Positions 1 through 8,807 of a stretch of 64,000 nt of DNA are shown here, in pieces (position 1 is the first letter of the stretch; every line of letters starts with the position of its first letter). The stretch comes from Citrobacter amalonaticus Y19. Its GTDB lineage: Bacteria; Pseudomonadota; Gammaproteobacteria; Enterobacterales; Enterobacteriaceae. The notes below the pieces were generated by a model. That model was not told the origin of the DNA and searched no databases. It saw only the letters and a list, made by a program, of their open reading frames with translations. The stretch lies in assembly GCF_000981805.1 (NCBI RefSeq), contig NZ_CP011132.1, forward strand, positions 3,596,001-3,660,000, read 5' to 3'. The translations under genes were made by a program, and so were the position numbers.

Positions 1-843
1 CACTACCTGCTGCCAGAATGTTCCGCCCAGGACGGCGGTTTGCGCCGGACGTACGACCCCAAGGCCGAGGCAGCCCAACTGAACATCCCCGCCGCCCACC
101 ACCACCGGCGTGCCTGCTTTCAGCCCGCACTGGGCAGCAGCCTGCGCCGTCACCCTTCCCAGCAACGTCCCGGTCTCTTTTACCGGTGAGAGAATATCCG
201 ACCGCAGTCCGGCCATCTGTAGCAATGACGGCTTCCAGTCGCGCGTTTTGAGATCCAACAGGCCCGTGGTTCCGGCATTGGAAGGATCCACCGCCAGCTC
301 GCCGCTGAGCATGTAGGCCATCCAGTCGCTGATCATCGTTACCGTCGAGGCGCGACGATAGATATCCGAACGATGATGTGCCAGCCAGAGCAGACGCGGG
401 ATGGCGCTCAACGCCAGCGTCTGACCGGTGCTGCGATAGACCTCGCTTTCGAAGGTGTAGTCGTGGATCTCCTTAAGCTCGCTGACTTCCCGTGCCGCTC
501 TGGCATCGACGTTGGCACAGGCCCAGACGGGCGTTCCCTCTGCGTCATAGACCACAATGCCTTCGCGCATCGAACAGGCGGAGACGGCGGCAATCGCTTC
601 CGGCGCAATCCCGGCGTTATGTAATGCCTGACGGATGCATTCACAGGTCAGCTGCCAGTTTTTCCCCAGATCAAACTCCATTGAGCCGGGAACATCCGGT
701 ACGGCAAGGTGCCGCCATTCCGCTTGTCCCGCCGCGATTTGTTTGCCTTCCAGGTCGAAAATCACAGCGCGGACGCTTCCGGTTCCGGCGTCCAGTGCCA
801 TCAGGTAATGTGCTGATTCAGAGAGGGTACAGAGTCGGGCCAT
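1..843 (-). CDS. lsrK: Autoinducer-2 kinase LsrK (3' end outside window)
   Basis: FGGY-family sugar kinase that phosphorylates imported AI-2 (DPD) in the cytoplasm; phospho-AI-2 then inactivates LsrR. The reading frame is open from the ATG at 843 down to base 1, giving about 281 residues of an expected 530 or so, so only the N-terminal half is here. The start reads MARLCTLSESAHYLMALDAG, with the kinase ATP-binding DAGTGS motif near residue 18, and later segments such as SACSMREGIV and VVRPAQTAVLGGTFWQQ match LsrK as I remember it. It is divergent from lsrA and lies 108 bp downstream of lsrR, the usual lsrRK order. No internal stop is seen. Confidence 0.95.
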   Translation of the reverse strand, partial: MARLCTLSESAHYLMALDAGTGSVRAVIFDLEGKQIAAGQAEWRHLAVPDVPGSMEFDLGKNWQLTCECIRQALHNAGIAPEAIAAVSACSMREGIVVYDAEGTPVWACANVDARAAREVSELKEIHDYTFESEVYRSTGQTLALSAIPRLLWLAHHRSDIYRRASTVTMISDWMAYMLSGELAVDPSNAGTTGLLDLKTRDWKPSLLQMAGLRSDILSPVKETGTLLGRVTAQAAAQCGLKAGTPVVVGGGDVQLGCLGLGVVRPAQTAVLGGTFWQQVV

Positions 844-951
844 CGTTTTTGTCCTCGGCTTATTATATCTGTCAGGTCGTCAATGCTTTCTCCATGGTAC
901 AAACGGAAATTCTGTTACTCCCCCGCCGCGCGCCTGCACGGCAGATACGCA

Positions 952-1908
952 TTACTGCCCGCTGACAATGGCGGCGGCAGTTTCCTGGTCGGTGACCAGT
1001 GCGTTGATATAACCCCCTTTCATCGCTGCCGCGATCGCTTCTGCTTTATTCACTCCCCCGGCGACGCCGATCACGGTCGGGATCGTCTTCAGGGTATTGA
1101 GGGTTAATCCGATCAGTTCATCGTGGATCTTCATCTCCGGGATCACCTGCCCTTCGCCATCGAAGAAGTACCCCAGAATGTCGCCCACCGCCCCTTTACG
1201 GCCAATCATCAGTTGTTCACCCTTAGTGATATAGCCTGAGCGAATAATGGTGGCCTCATCTTTCTGGTTGATTGCGCCGATACCGACAATCGCCGCATCG
1301 GCAGCCTGGGCGGCCAGCAGGACATCCTGGACGCTGTTTTCATTTTTTAACGTCTGGGCAATCTCCGCAGAGGAAGCCCGAAGCGGCGCCGGAATAATAC
1401 TGACCGGACAGGCCGCGTTGAGTTGCCCAATCCCGGTCATGTAAGGTCCCACGCCACCCGACAGCGTCACCAGGCGAATTTGCTGAGCAGAGATAAACCC
1501 ACTCAACCGTTTTAAGGTATTCATGGTCGCCTCGCCGAAGCCTGCCGCCAGAATCTGCTGCGGCTGAAGTGACTCCATCAGCATATGCGCGGCGCCGATA
1601 CCCAGGCGAACGCACGCATCCGCGCCGGGGAGTCCCGGGATGACCCGCACATTGTTCAGGTCAAAACGGCGACGTAATTCGGTTTCATATTCCAGACAAC
1701 CTTCAAAGCGAGAATTAATCTGCACGCGAATAATCCCGGACTGATGCCCCTTCTCCAGCAGCCGCGACACCTTAAGCCGCGTCAGCCCCAGCCTGTTGCT
1801 GATGTCGCTCTGCGTCATACCGTCGTGGTAATAGAACCACGCAATGCGCGCCACCAGCTCTTCTTCACACATCCCTTGCTCGGAAATCATCGGGTCATTA
1901 ATAGTCAT
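952..1908 (-). CDS. lsrR: Transcriptional repressor LsrR of the lsr operon
   Basis: SorC/DeoR-family repressor. It binds the lsr intergenic region and releases on binding phospho-AI-2. An N-terminal helix-turn-helix (TQSDISNRLGLTRLKVSRLL, about residues 33-52) is followed by a sugar-phosphate-binding domain containing GFGEATMNTL, TLSGGVGPYMTGIGQL and IGRKGAVGDILGYFF. The frame stays open to an upstream start at 1962. I chose ATG 1908 (MTINDP, 318 aa) because it matches the known family N-terminus and because an LsrR-type palindrome at 1942-1957 would otherwise lie inside the coding sequence. ATG 1911, one codon upstream, is equally possible. The gene is divergent from lsrACDBFGE and upstream of lsrK. 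Confidence 0.95.
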   Translation of the reverse strand: MTINDPMISEQGMCEEELVARIAWFYYHDGMTQSDISNRLGLTRLKVSRLLEKGHQSGIIRVQINSRFEGCLEYETELRRRFDLNNVRVIPGLPGADACVRLGIGAAHMLMESLQPQQILAAGFGEATMNTLKRLSGFISAQQIRLVTLSGGVGPYMTGIGQLNAACPVSIIPAPLRASSAEIAQTLKNENSVQDVLLAAQAADAAIVGIGAINQKDEATIIRSGYITKGEQLMIGRKGAVGDILGYFFDGEGQVIPEMKIHDELIGLTLNTLKTIPTVIGVAGGVNKAEAIAAAMKGGYINALVTDQETAAAIVSGQ

Positions 1909-1941
1909 CATTCTGTCTTCACTTTGAACATATCGAATTTC

Positions 1942-1957
1942 TGAACACAATTGTTCA
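1942..1957. promoter_or_regulatory. Putative LsrR operator, lsrR side
   Basis: Perfect 6-bp inverted repeat TGAACA-CAAT-TGTTCA, 34 bp upstream of the chosen lsrR start. The same half-site recurs at 2009-2016 and in the inverted pair at 2093-2125. The position fits autorepression of lsrR. Assignment to LsrR is inferred from position and repetition. Confidence 0.6.
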
Positions 1958-2044
1958 TTCATTGGTCGTTAATAACTGTGATTAAACCCACATTTCAGTG
2001 GCTTTCAATTGAACAAATTTAATTTTGATGATCATTTTAGCATA

Positions 2045-2066
2045 AAACGTGATCTATTCGTCGGTT
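2045..2066. promoter_or_regulatory. Candidate CRP site of the lsr promoter
   Basis: The left half AAACGTGATCTA matches 11 of 12 bases of the CRP consensus half-site; the right half (CGTCGGTTT) is weak. lsr operons are known to be cAMP-CRP activated, and the site lies between the two LsrR-type palindromes. Confidence 0.4.
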
Positions 2067-2092
2067 TTATGAGCAGTTAGGTCATAAGGTTA

Positions 2093-2125
2093 TGAACAAT
2101 TCGAATCGCACAATACATTTGTTCA
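2093..2125. promoter_or_regulatory. Putative LsrR operator, lsrA side
   Basis: Inverted half-sites TGAACAA (2093-2099) and TTGTTCA (2119-2125), separated by 19 bp, end 32 bp before the lsrA start. With the palindrome at 1942-1957 this gives one LsrR-type site per divergent gene. Confidence 0.55.
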
Positions 2126-2157
2126 ACCTGATTCTACCCAGGCCGAACGGAGGTGGC

Positions 2158-3711
2158 ATGCAAATGAGTCAAGAAAAGATCGCTCCGCTGCTCAGCGCTC
2201 AGTCTGTGAGCAAGCAGTATTCCGGAGTCAAGGTACTGAAAGGTATTGACTTTGCTTTGCACAAAGGTGAAGTCCATGCGCTCCTGGGAGGGAATGGCGC
2301 CGGGAAATCCACGCTGATGAAAATCATCGCCGGGATTACTCCCGCGGACAGCGGCATTATTGAGATTGAAGGATCCCGCTGTACAAAACTGACGCCCATC
2401 CTGGCGCATCAGTTAGGGGTCTACCTTGTGCCGCAGGAGCCGCTGCTCTTCCCCAGCCTGACGGTAAAAGAGAACATTCTCTTTGGTCTGCCCAAACACC
2501 AGAACTCAACGCAAAAAATGAGCGCAATGCTGGCCGCGCTGGGCTGCCAGTTTGATATCAACAGCCCGGCGGGTTCACTGGATGTCGCCGACCGACAAAT
2601 GGTTGAAATCATGCGTGGGTTGATGCGTGATTCGCGAATTTTGATTCTCGATGAACCCACCGCCTCACTGACGCCTGCGGAAACCGATCGCTTGTTTAGT
2701 CGTCTGCGTGAATTGTTGAGCACCGGCGTGGGGATCGTCTTTATCTCCCACAAGCTGCCAGAGATACGCCAGATAGCGGATTACATTAGCGTGATGCGGG
2801 ACGGCACCATTGCGCTCTCCGGGAAAACGGCGGATCTGACCACTGACGAGATTATCCAGGCCATCACGCCCGCCTCACGCACAAATGCGCTGAGTGCGAC
2901 ACAGAAACTGTGGCTGGAACTGCCCGGTAACCGTCCGCAGCACGATGCGGGCACGCCGGTGCTGAGCCTCGAGAATCTGACCGGCGAAGGGTTTATGAAC
3001 GTCAGCTTCGAGGTCCGCGCCGGGGAAATTTTAGGCCTGGCCGGTCTGGTCGGCGCCGGGCGCACCGAGCTTGCCGAAACGCTTTACGGGCTACGGCCTC
3101 TGCGAGCCGGAAGCGTGGTGCTCGGCGACAAAGATATCTCCACGCTTTCCACCCGCGAACGTCTGCAACACGGTCTGGTGTATCTGCCGGAGGATCGGCA
3201 ATCGTCAGGGCTGAATCTGGATGCCTCGCTGGCGTGGAATGTTTGCGCGTTAACCCACAACCACAGCGGTTTCTGGGCAAATCCGGCAAAAGACAGCGCC
3301 ACGCTCGAACGCTATCGCCGCGCGCTCAATATCAAGCTCAACGATCCCGAACAGCCTGCGCGTACGCTCTCCGGTGGTAATCAGCAAAAAATTCTGATCG
3401 CCAAATGCCTCGAAGCCTCGCCGCAGGTGCTGATTGTCGATGAGCCGACGCGCGGTGTGGACGTCTCTGCCCGTAACGATATCTATCAGTTGCTCCGCAG
3501 TATTGCGGCGCAGAATGTCGCGGTGCTGTTCATCTCGTCTGACCTGGAGGAGATAGAACAGATGGCCGATCGCGTTTACGTCATGCACCAAGGGGAAACG
3601 GGCGACGATGCCCTGCAAGGCGATGAGATTAATGTCGACACCATCATGCACGTGGCGTTTGGCGACCGTACGTCAGGGACAACACCACATTCCGGGGAGG
3701 CGCCATGCTGA
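2158..3711 (+). CDS. lsrA: AI-2 ABC importer, ATP-binding subunit LsrA
   Basis: Double ABC ATPase that powers AI-2 import through LsrC/LsrD. The N-terminal ABC domain has Walker A GGNGAGKST (residues 44-52) and Walker B ILILDEP. The C-terminal ABC domain has the canonical signature LSGGNQQK and Walker B VLIVDEPT, while the first domain's signature is degenerate, as usual in RbsA-type proteins. The open frame begins at 2092, but ATG 2158 (517 aa) is preferred: it has a strong Shine-Dalgarno (GGAGGTGG) and matches the family N-terminus, and the upstream codons would cover the operator. The 3' end overlaps lsrC by 7 bp. Confidence 0.95.
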   Translation: MQMSQEKIAPLLSAQSVSKQYSGVKVLKGIDFALHKGEVHALLGGNGAGKSTLMKIIAGITPADSGIIEIEGSRCTKLTPILAHQLGVYLVPQEPLLFPSLTVKENILFGLPKHQNSTQKMSAMLAALGCQFDINSPAGSLDVADRQMVEIMRGLMRDSRILILDEPTASLTPAETDRLFSRLRELLSTGVGIVFISHKLPEIRQIADYISVMRDGTIALSGKTADLTTDEIIQAITPASRTNALSATQKLWLELPGNRPQHDAGTPVLSLENLTGEGFMNVSFEVRAGEILGLAGLVGAGRTELAETLYGLRPLRAGSVVLGDKDISTLSTRERLQHGLVYLPEDRQSSGLNLDASLAWNVCALTHNHSGFWANPAKDSATLERYRRALNIKLNDPEQPARTLSGGNQQKILIAKCLEASPQVLIVDEPTRGVDVSARNDIYQLLRSIAAQNVAVLFISSDLEEIEQMADRVYVMHQGETGDDALQGDEINVDTIMHVAFGDRTSGTTPHSGEAPC

Positions 3712-4754
3712 AATTTATCCAGAATAACCGCGAGGCAACCGCACTGTTAGCCGTGCTGCTGCTGTTCGTGATGCCAGGGATGATTGACAGCCAGTACCTC
3801 AGCGTTCAGACGCTGACGATGATCTTCAGCAGCGCCCAAATCCTCATGCTGCTGGCGATGGGCGCAACGCTGGTGATGCTGACCCGCAACATCGACGTGT
3901 CGGTCGGATCGATAACCGGGATGTGCGCCGTGCTGCTGGGACTGCTGTTGAACGCGGGATATCCCTTGCCTGTAGCCTGCGTCGCGACGCTATTGCTGGG
4001 ACTGCTGGCAGGATTTATCAATGGCGTGCTGGTCGCCTGGCTGAAAATCCCGGCGATTGTCGCCACGCTGGGCACGCTGGGCCTGTATCGCGGCGTCATG
4101 CTGCTCTGGACGGGCGGTAAATGGATTGAAGGACTACCGGCACAGCTTAAGCAACTCTCGGCTCCGGTTTTCCTTGGGATCTCCGCCATCGGCTGGCTGA
4201 CCCTGCTGCTGATGCTGCTGATGGCCTGGCTGCTGGCAAAAACCGCCTTTGGACGCTGTTTTTATGCCACCGGGGATAATTTACAGGGCGCGCGGCAACT
4301 GGGCGTGCGTACCGAAGCCATCCGTATTCTGGCCTTCTCGCTCAATGGCTGCATGGCGGCGCTGGCCGGGATCGTCTTTGCCTCGCAGATTGGCTTTATC
4401 CCTAATCAAACGGGAACCGGGCTGGAAATGAAAGCCATTGCCGCCTGCGTGCTGGGGGGAATCAGCCTGCTGGGCGGTTCCGGCACGATCGTTGGCGCCG
4501 TGCTCGGTGCCTATTTCCTGACGCAAATCGACAGCGTGCTGGTCCTGCTGCGCATTCCGGCGTGGTGGAATGATTTTATTGCCGGTCTGGTTCTGCTGGC
4601 GGTGCTGGTATTTGACGGCCGGCTGCGCTGTGCGTTGGAACGTAATATCCGTCGGCAAAAATATGCCCGCTTCACTCCGCCGCCCCAGCCGCGTCCGTCG
4701 GCAAAAAGCGCAGCGGATACCGTGCGCACCGCCAAAAAACGTGAGGTAGCCTGA
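3705..4754 (+). CDS. lsrC: AI-2 ABC importer permease LsrC
   Basis: Inner-membrane permease of the ribose-type ABC family (349 aa) that forms the AI-2 channel with LsrD. It has multiple hydrophobic segments, beginning with ATALLAVLLLFVMPGM, and the family motif ATLGTLGLYRG. The C-terminal tail is basic and proline-rich (FTPPPQPRPSAKS) and probably cytoplasmic. The start overlaps the end of lsrA and the stop overlaps the lsrD start by one base (TGATG), indicating translational coupling. Confidence 0.95.
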   Translation: MLKFIQNNREATALLAVLLLFVMPGMIDSQYLSVQTLTMIFSSAQILMLLAMGATLVMLTRNIDVSVGSITGMCAVLLGLLLNAGYPLPVACVATLLLGLLAGFINGVLVAWLKIPAIVATLGTLGLYRGVMLLWTGGKWIEGLPAQLKQLSAPVFLGISAIGWLTLLLMLLMAWLLAKTAFGRCFYATGDNLQGARQLGVRTEAIRILAFSLNGCMAALAGIVFASQIGFIPNQTGTGLEMKAIAACVLGGISLLGGSGTIVGAVLGAYFLTQIDSVLVLLRIPAWWNDFIAGLVLLAVLVFDGRLRCALERNIRRQKYARFTPPPQPRPSAKSAADTVRTAKKREVA

Positions 4755-5752
4755 TGACTCGTTTACACCGTTACGGCTGGGAACTGGCGCTCGCCGCGCT
4801 GCTGGTGATTGAAATTCTGGGATTCGGCGCCCTGAACCCGCGTCTGCTGGATCTGAACGTACTGCTGTTCAGCACCAGCGACTTTATCTGCATTGGCATT
4901 GTTGCTCTGCCCTTAACCATGGTGATCGTCAGCGGCGGGATCGATATCTCCTTTGGCTCCACGATGGGGCTGTGCGCCATCGCGCTGGGCGTGATGTTCC
5001 AGGGCGGCATCCCGCTGCCGCTGGCCATTATCCTGACGCTCGCATTGGGCGCGCTATGCGGACTGATCAATGCCGGGCTGATTATCTACACGGGTGTGAA
5101 CCCGCTGGTTATCACGCTGGGGACGTTGTACCTGTTCGGCGGCAGTGCGCTGTTGCTTTCGGGGATGGCTGGGGCGACCGGTTACGAAGGTATCGGCGGC
5201 TTCCCGCAGGGCTTCACCGATTTTGCCAACCTCGATGTGTTGGGCCTGCCCGTACCACTGATCTTCTTTCTCGTCAGCGTGCTCTTTTTCTGGTTACTGA
5301 TGCACCGAACTCACGCCGGACGAAATGTCTTCCTGATTGGGCAGAGCCCCCGCGTGGCGCTGTATAGCGCTATCCCGGTGAACCGGACGCTGTACGCGCT
5401 GTACGCGATGACCGGTTTTGCCTCGGCGGTCGCCGCGGTGCTGCTGGTCTCTTACTTTGGCTCTGCGCGTTCCGATCTGGGCGCCTCCTTCCTGATGCCC
5501 GCCATCACGGCGGTCGTCCTCGGCGGCGCCAATATCTACGGCGGTTCAGGGTCAATTCTCGGTACCGCCATCGCCGCGCTGTTAGTGGGCTATCTGCAAC
5601 AGGGGTTGCAGATGGCTGGCGTGCCCAATCAGGTATCCAGCGCCCTCTCCGGCGCATTACTTATTGTCGTTGTCGTAGGTCGTTCTGTCAGCCTGCATCG
5701 TCAGCAAATTAAAGACTGGCTGGCGCGTCGTCGCGCTATCCGGCAGGCCTGA
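4754..5752 (+). CDS. lsrD: AI-2 ABC importer permease LsrD
   Basis: Second permease subunit of the AI-2 importer (332 aa), paralogous to LsrC. It is hydrophobic throughout, with about eight or nine membrane segments and the family signature SGGIDISFGSTMGLCAIALG near residue 55, plus VITLGTLYLFGG. It is coupled to lsrC by a one-base stop/start overlap, and lsrB follows after 28 bp with its own AAAGGAAA ribosome site. The gene appears intact. Confidence 0.95.
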   Translation: MTRLHRYGWELALAALLVIEILGFGALNPRLLDLNVLLFSTSDFICIGIVALPLTMVIVSGGIDISFGSTMGLCAIALGVMFQGGIPLPLAIILTLALGALCGLINAGLIIYTGVNPLVITLGTLYLFGGSALLLSGMAGATGYEGIGGFPQGFTDFANLDVLGLPVPLIFFLVSVLFFWLLMHRTHAGRNVFLIGQSPRVALYSAIPVNRTLYALYAMTGFASAVAAVLLVSYFGSARSDLGASFLMPAITAVVLGGANIYGGSGSILGTAIAALLVGYLQQGLQMAGVPNQVSSALSGALLIVVVVGRSVSLHRQQIKDWLARRRAIRQA

Positions 5753-5780
5753 AACCCACATTGCCCTAAAGGAAAAGTAC

Positions 5781-6803
5781 ATGACTATTCAGAGCATTAA
5801 AAAAATTGCCGTAATCAGTACCCTTAGCCTGGCGGCGTTCACCCTCAACGCTTATGCCGCAGAGCGAATCGCGTTTATCCCGAAACTGGTTGGCGTGGGA
5901 TTCTTTACCAGTGGCGGTAACGGCGCCCTGGAGGCGGGCAAAGAGCTGGGCGTCGATGTCACCTATGACGGCCCGACGGAGCCCAGCGTGTCCGGTCAGG
6001 TTCAGCTCATCAATAACTTTGTTAACCAAGGGTATAACGCCATTGTGGTTTCCGCCGTGTCGCCGGATGGCTTATGTCCGGCGTTGAAACGCGCCATGCA
6101 GCGCGGCGTGAAGGTGCTGACCTGGGATTCTGACACCAAACCGGAATGCCGTTCGTACTACATCAACCAGGGCACGCCCGCGCAGTTAGGCGGCATGCTG
6201 GTCGATATGGCCGCAAACCAGGTCAAAAAAGAGAAAGCCAAAGTGGCCTTCTTCTACTCCAGTCCGACCGTGACCGATCAGAACCAGTGGGTGAAAGAGG
6301 CAAAAGACAAAATCGCTAAAGATCATCCGGGCTGGGAAGTTGTCACCACCCAGTTTGGCTATAACGACGCCACCAAATCACTGCAAACCGCAGAAGGCAT
6401 TATTAAGGCGTATGCCGATCTTGACGCCATCATCGCGCCGGATGCCAACGCCCTTCCCGCCGCGGCTCAGGCTGCTGAGAACCTGAAAAACACCAGCGTG
6501 GCGATTGTCGGTTTCAGTACGCCAAACGTGATGCGCCCTTATGTTGAACGCGGCACGGTGAAAGAGTTTGGCCTCTGGGACGTGGTCCAGCAGGGCAAGA
6601 TCTCCGTGTACGTGGCTGACGCATTGCTGAAAAAAGGCGACATGAATACTGGCGACAAGCTGGACATTCCGGGCGTGGGCCAGGTCGAGGTCTCGCCGAA
6701 CAGCGTACAGGGCTACAGCTATGAGGCGAAAGGCAACGGCATTGTGCTTCTGCCTGAACGCGTGGTGTTCACCAAAGAGAACATCGACAAATACGATTTC
6801 TGA
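5781..6803 (+). CDS. lsrB: Periplasmic AI-2-binding protein LsrB
   Basis: Substrate-binding protein of the Lsr ABC importer. It captures AI-2 (R-THMF) in the periplasm and delivers it to LsrCD. The length of 340 aa is normal. A Sec signal peptide spans residues 1-26 (hydrophobic core VISTLSLAAFTLNAYA, cleavage before AERIAF). The mature protein has the periplasmic-binding fold signatures GVGFFTSGGNGALEAGKELG and VSAVSPDGLCPALKRA. The ribosome site is AAAGGAAAAG at about 5768-5777. It is the fourth gene of lsrACDBFGE, followed by lsrF after 28 bp. Confidence 0.96.
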   Translation: MTIQSIKKIAVISTLSLAAFTLNAYAAERIAFIPKLVGVGFFTSGGNGALEAGKELGVDVTYDGPTEPSVSGQVQLINNFVNQGYNAIVVSAVSPDGLCPALKRAMQRGVKVLTWDSDTKPECRSYYINQGTPAQLGGMLVDMAANQVKKEKAKVAFFYSSPTVTDQNQWVKEAKDKIAKDHPGWEVVTTQFGYNDATKSLQTAEGIIKAYADLDAIIAPDANALPAAAQAAENLKNTSVAIVGFSTPNVMRPYVERGTVKEFGLWDVVQQGKISVYVADALLKKGDMNTGDKLDIPGVGQVEVSPNSVQGYSYEAKGNGIVLLPERVVFTKENIDKYDF

Positions 6804-6831
6804 GTTTCATTCCTTAACCGTGGAGTAAAAA

Positions 6832-7707
6832 ATGGCTGATTTAGATGACATCAAAGATGGTAAGGATTTCCATACCGATACGCCGCAACGCAATACCCCG
6901 TTCACACTTAAGGGATGCGGCGCACTTGACTGGGGGATGCAGTCCCGACTGTCGCGCATTTTTAATCCTGAGACGGGAAGAACGGTCATGCTCGCGTTTG
7001 ACCATGGCTATTTTCAGGGGCCGACGACAGGGCTGGAGCGTATTGATATCAATATCGCCCCTCTGTTCCCGCTCGCCGATGTGCTGATGTGCACACGCGG
7101 CATCCTGCGCAGTGTCGTGCCACCCGCCACTAACAAGCCGGTGGTACTGCGTGCCTCGGGCGCTAACTCTATTCTGACCGAGCTAAGCAATGAGGCGGTC
7201 GCGCTTTCCATCGATGATGCCGTTCGTCTCAACAGTTGCGCCGTGGCGGCACAGGTGTATATCGGCAGTGAGTACGAGCACCAGTCGATCAAAAATATCA
7301 TTCAGTTGATCGATGCGGGCATCAAAGTCGGCATGCCAACGATGGCAGTGACCGGCGTGGGGAAAGACATGGTGCGCGATCAGCGCTACTTCTCGCTCGC
7401 CACCCGTATCGCCGCAGAGATGGGGGCGCAGATCATCAAGACCTACTATGTCGATAAAGGTTTTGAGCGCATCGCCGCAGGTTGCCCGGTCCCGATTGTT
7501 ATCGCCGGCGGTAAAAAATTACCAGAACGTGAAGCGCTTGAGATGTGCTGGCAGGCCATCGACCAGGGGGCATCCGGTGTGGATATGGGACGTAACATCT
7601 TCCAGTCCGATCACCCTGTTGCCATGATGAAAGCCGTCCATGCGGTGGTGCATCGTAATGAAACCGCTGACCGCGCGTATGAACTCTATCTGAGCGAGAA
7701 AAACTGA
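6832..7707 (+). CDS. lsrF: 3-hydroxy-5-phosphonooxypentane-2,4-dione thiolase LsrF
   Basis: Class I aldolase-fold thiolase that moves an acetyl group from the phospho-AI-2 breakdown product to CoA, ending the signal. It has 291 aa, the expected length. The catalytic residues known for E. coli LsrF are present at the same numbers: H58 in LAFDHGYFQG and K203 in QIIKTYYVDKG. The phosphate-binding IVIAGGKK segment is near residue 225. The start ATG 6832 follows GTGGAG. The gene is separated from lsrG by 48 bp that contain a strong hairpin (7714-7736). Confidence 0.95.
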   Translation: MADLDDIKDGKDFHTDTPQRNTPFTLKGCGALDWGMQSRLSRIFNPETGRTVMLAFDHGYFQGPTTGLERIDINIAPLFPLADVLMCTRGILRSVVPPATNKPVVLRASGANSILTELSNEAVALSIDDAVRLNSCAVAAQVYIGSEYEHQSIKNIIQLIDAGIKVGMPTMAVTGVGKDMVRDQRYFSLATRIAAEMGAQIIKTYYVDKGFERIAAGCPVPIVIAGGKKLPEREALEMCWQAIDQGASGVDMGRNIFQSDHPVAMMKAVHAVVHRNETADRAYELYLSEKN

Positions 7708-7713
7708 CCGAAC

Positions 7714-7736
7714 GTGGGTCCGCCTGGCGGACCCAC
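7714..7736 (+). other. Hairpin between lsrF and lsrG
   Basis: Perfect inverted repeat GTGGGTCCGCC / GGCGGACCCAC with a one-base centre, in practice about a 10-bp stem with a 3-nt loop. It begins 6 bp after the lsrF stop and ends 20 bp before the lsrG start. No T-run follows, so it is not a classical terminator. It may stabilise the upstream mRNA or attenuate lsrGE. Confidence 0.7.
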
Positions 7737-7755
7737 ACGGCTTAAGGAGAACAGT

Positions 7756-8046
7756 ATGCATGTCACTCTGGTGGAGATTAACGTCCACGAAGATAAAGTC
7801 GCCGAATTTATCGACGTATTTCGCCTCAATCATCTGGGGTCTGTGCGTGAAGAAGGGAATCTGCGTTTTGATGTGTTGCAGGATCCGGAGGTTGAGAGCC
7901 GCTTTTATATTTATGAAGCCTATAAGGATGAAGCCGCCGTGGCGTTCCATAAAACAACGCCCCACTACCTCGCCTGCGTTGAAAAACTGGAATCGCTGAT
8001 GAGCTGCCCACGAAAAAAACGCGTCTTCAATGGATTGATGCCATAA
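7756..8046 (+). CDS. lsrG: (4S)-4-hydroxy-5-phosphonooxypentane-2,3-dione isomerase LsrG
   Basis: Small ABM-fold (antibiotic biosynthesis monooxygenase-like) isomerase that converts phospho-AI-2 to the LsrF substrate. It has 96 aa, the family length, starting MHVTLVEINVHEDKV and containing the fold signature FDVLQDPEVESRFYIYEAY. ATG 7756 was chosen over the upstream in-frame start at 7714, because AAGGAGA sits 5 bp before it and the upstream start would run through the hairpin. It lies 11 bp before lsrE. Confidence 0.95.
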   Translation: MHVTLVEINVHEDKVAEFIDVFRLNHLGSVREEGNLRFDVLQDPEVESRFYIYEAYKDEAAVAFHKTTPHYLACVEKLESLMSCPRKKRVFNGLMP

Positions 8047-8057
8047 GGATCTCAAAA

Positions 8058-8807
8058 ATGAACCGTCCCTTTTCCGGTTTGAATCGCGCAGAGTGCATCT
8101 CGTTGATGAAGCGCTACCCGTTAAGCATCGGTATTCTTGCCGGCCAGTGGCTCAAACTCGGTGAGTACCAGCAAACGCTTCGCGCGCTTGAACAACCTGT
8201 TCTTCACCTGGATCTGATGGACGGCCATTTTTGCCCTCAGTTCACCGTCGGTCCCTGGGCAATCGCGCAACTGCCACAACAGATGATTAAGGATGTTCAC
8301 CTGATGGTGGATAATCCCTGGCCCGTCGTGCAGGCAAGCGTAAAGGCGGGCGCGCACTGCGTCACGTTGCAGGTGGAAAATACGCCGCATCTGCACCATA
8401 TGCTCCATTGGCTGGGTGAGCAAACGGCTGACGTCTCCGGTGGTACGATGCCGGTGTTGCGGGGGATTAGCCTGTGCCCCGCAACACCACTGGAACACAT
8501 TCTGCCGGTCATTGAAGACGTTGAAATAATACAAATTCTGGCGGTCAATCCTGGCTACGGTAGCAAGCTCAGCAGGCAAGCTTTGCTGAGGCGCATCGCC
8601 CAGGTTGTCGCATTACTCAATGCATCCGGCAAGCGAGATTCCATTCTGCTGGCCGTTGACGGTTCACTAACCCTGGAAGAACTCCCGGAGATCATTGCCA
8701 GTGGCGTCGATCGCGTGGTATCCGGCAGCGCCCTCTTCAGAAACGATGCTCTGGCGGAAAACACTACACGCTGGCTAACGACGATACATTCAGCGAAGGG
8801 GTGTTGA
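8058..8807 (+). CDS. lsrE: LsrE, ribulose-phosphate 3-epimerase-like protein
   Basis: TIM-barrel epimerase-family protein (249 aa) closing the lsr operon. Epimerase signatures are visible: LHLDLMDGHFCPQFTVGP, HLMVDNPW, ILAVNPGYG and VDGSL. The last gene of the lsr operon in Salmonella is of this type, and its exact reaction in AI-2 metabolism is not settled to my knowledge. The ribosome site AAGGATC precedes ATG 8058. No clear terminator is seen directly after it. Confidence 0.88.
   Translation: MNRPFSGLNRAECISLMKRYPLSIGILAGQWLKLGEYQQTLRALEQPVLHLDLMDGHFCPQFTVGPWAIAQLPQQMIKDVHLMVDNPWPVVQASVKAGAHCVTLQVENTPHLHHMLHWLGEQTADVSGGTMPVLRGISLCPATPLEHILPVIEDVEIIQILAVNPGYGSKLSRQALLRRIAQVVALLNASGKRDSILLAVDGSLTLEELPEIIASGVDRVVSGSALFRNDALAENTTRWLTTIHSAKGC

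Noticed and set aside
2092..2157. N-terminal extension of LsrA from the upstream ATG
   Set aside because: No ribosome site, overlaps the operator half-sites, and does not match the family N-terminus; ATG 2158 has GGAGGTGG.
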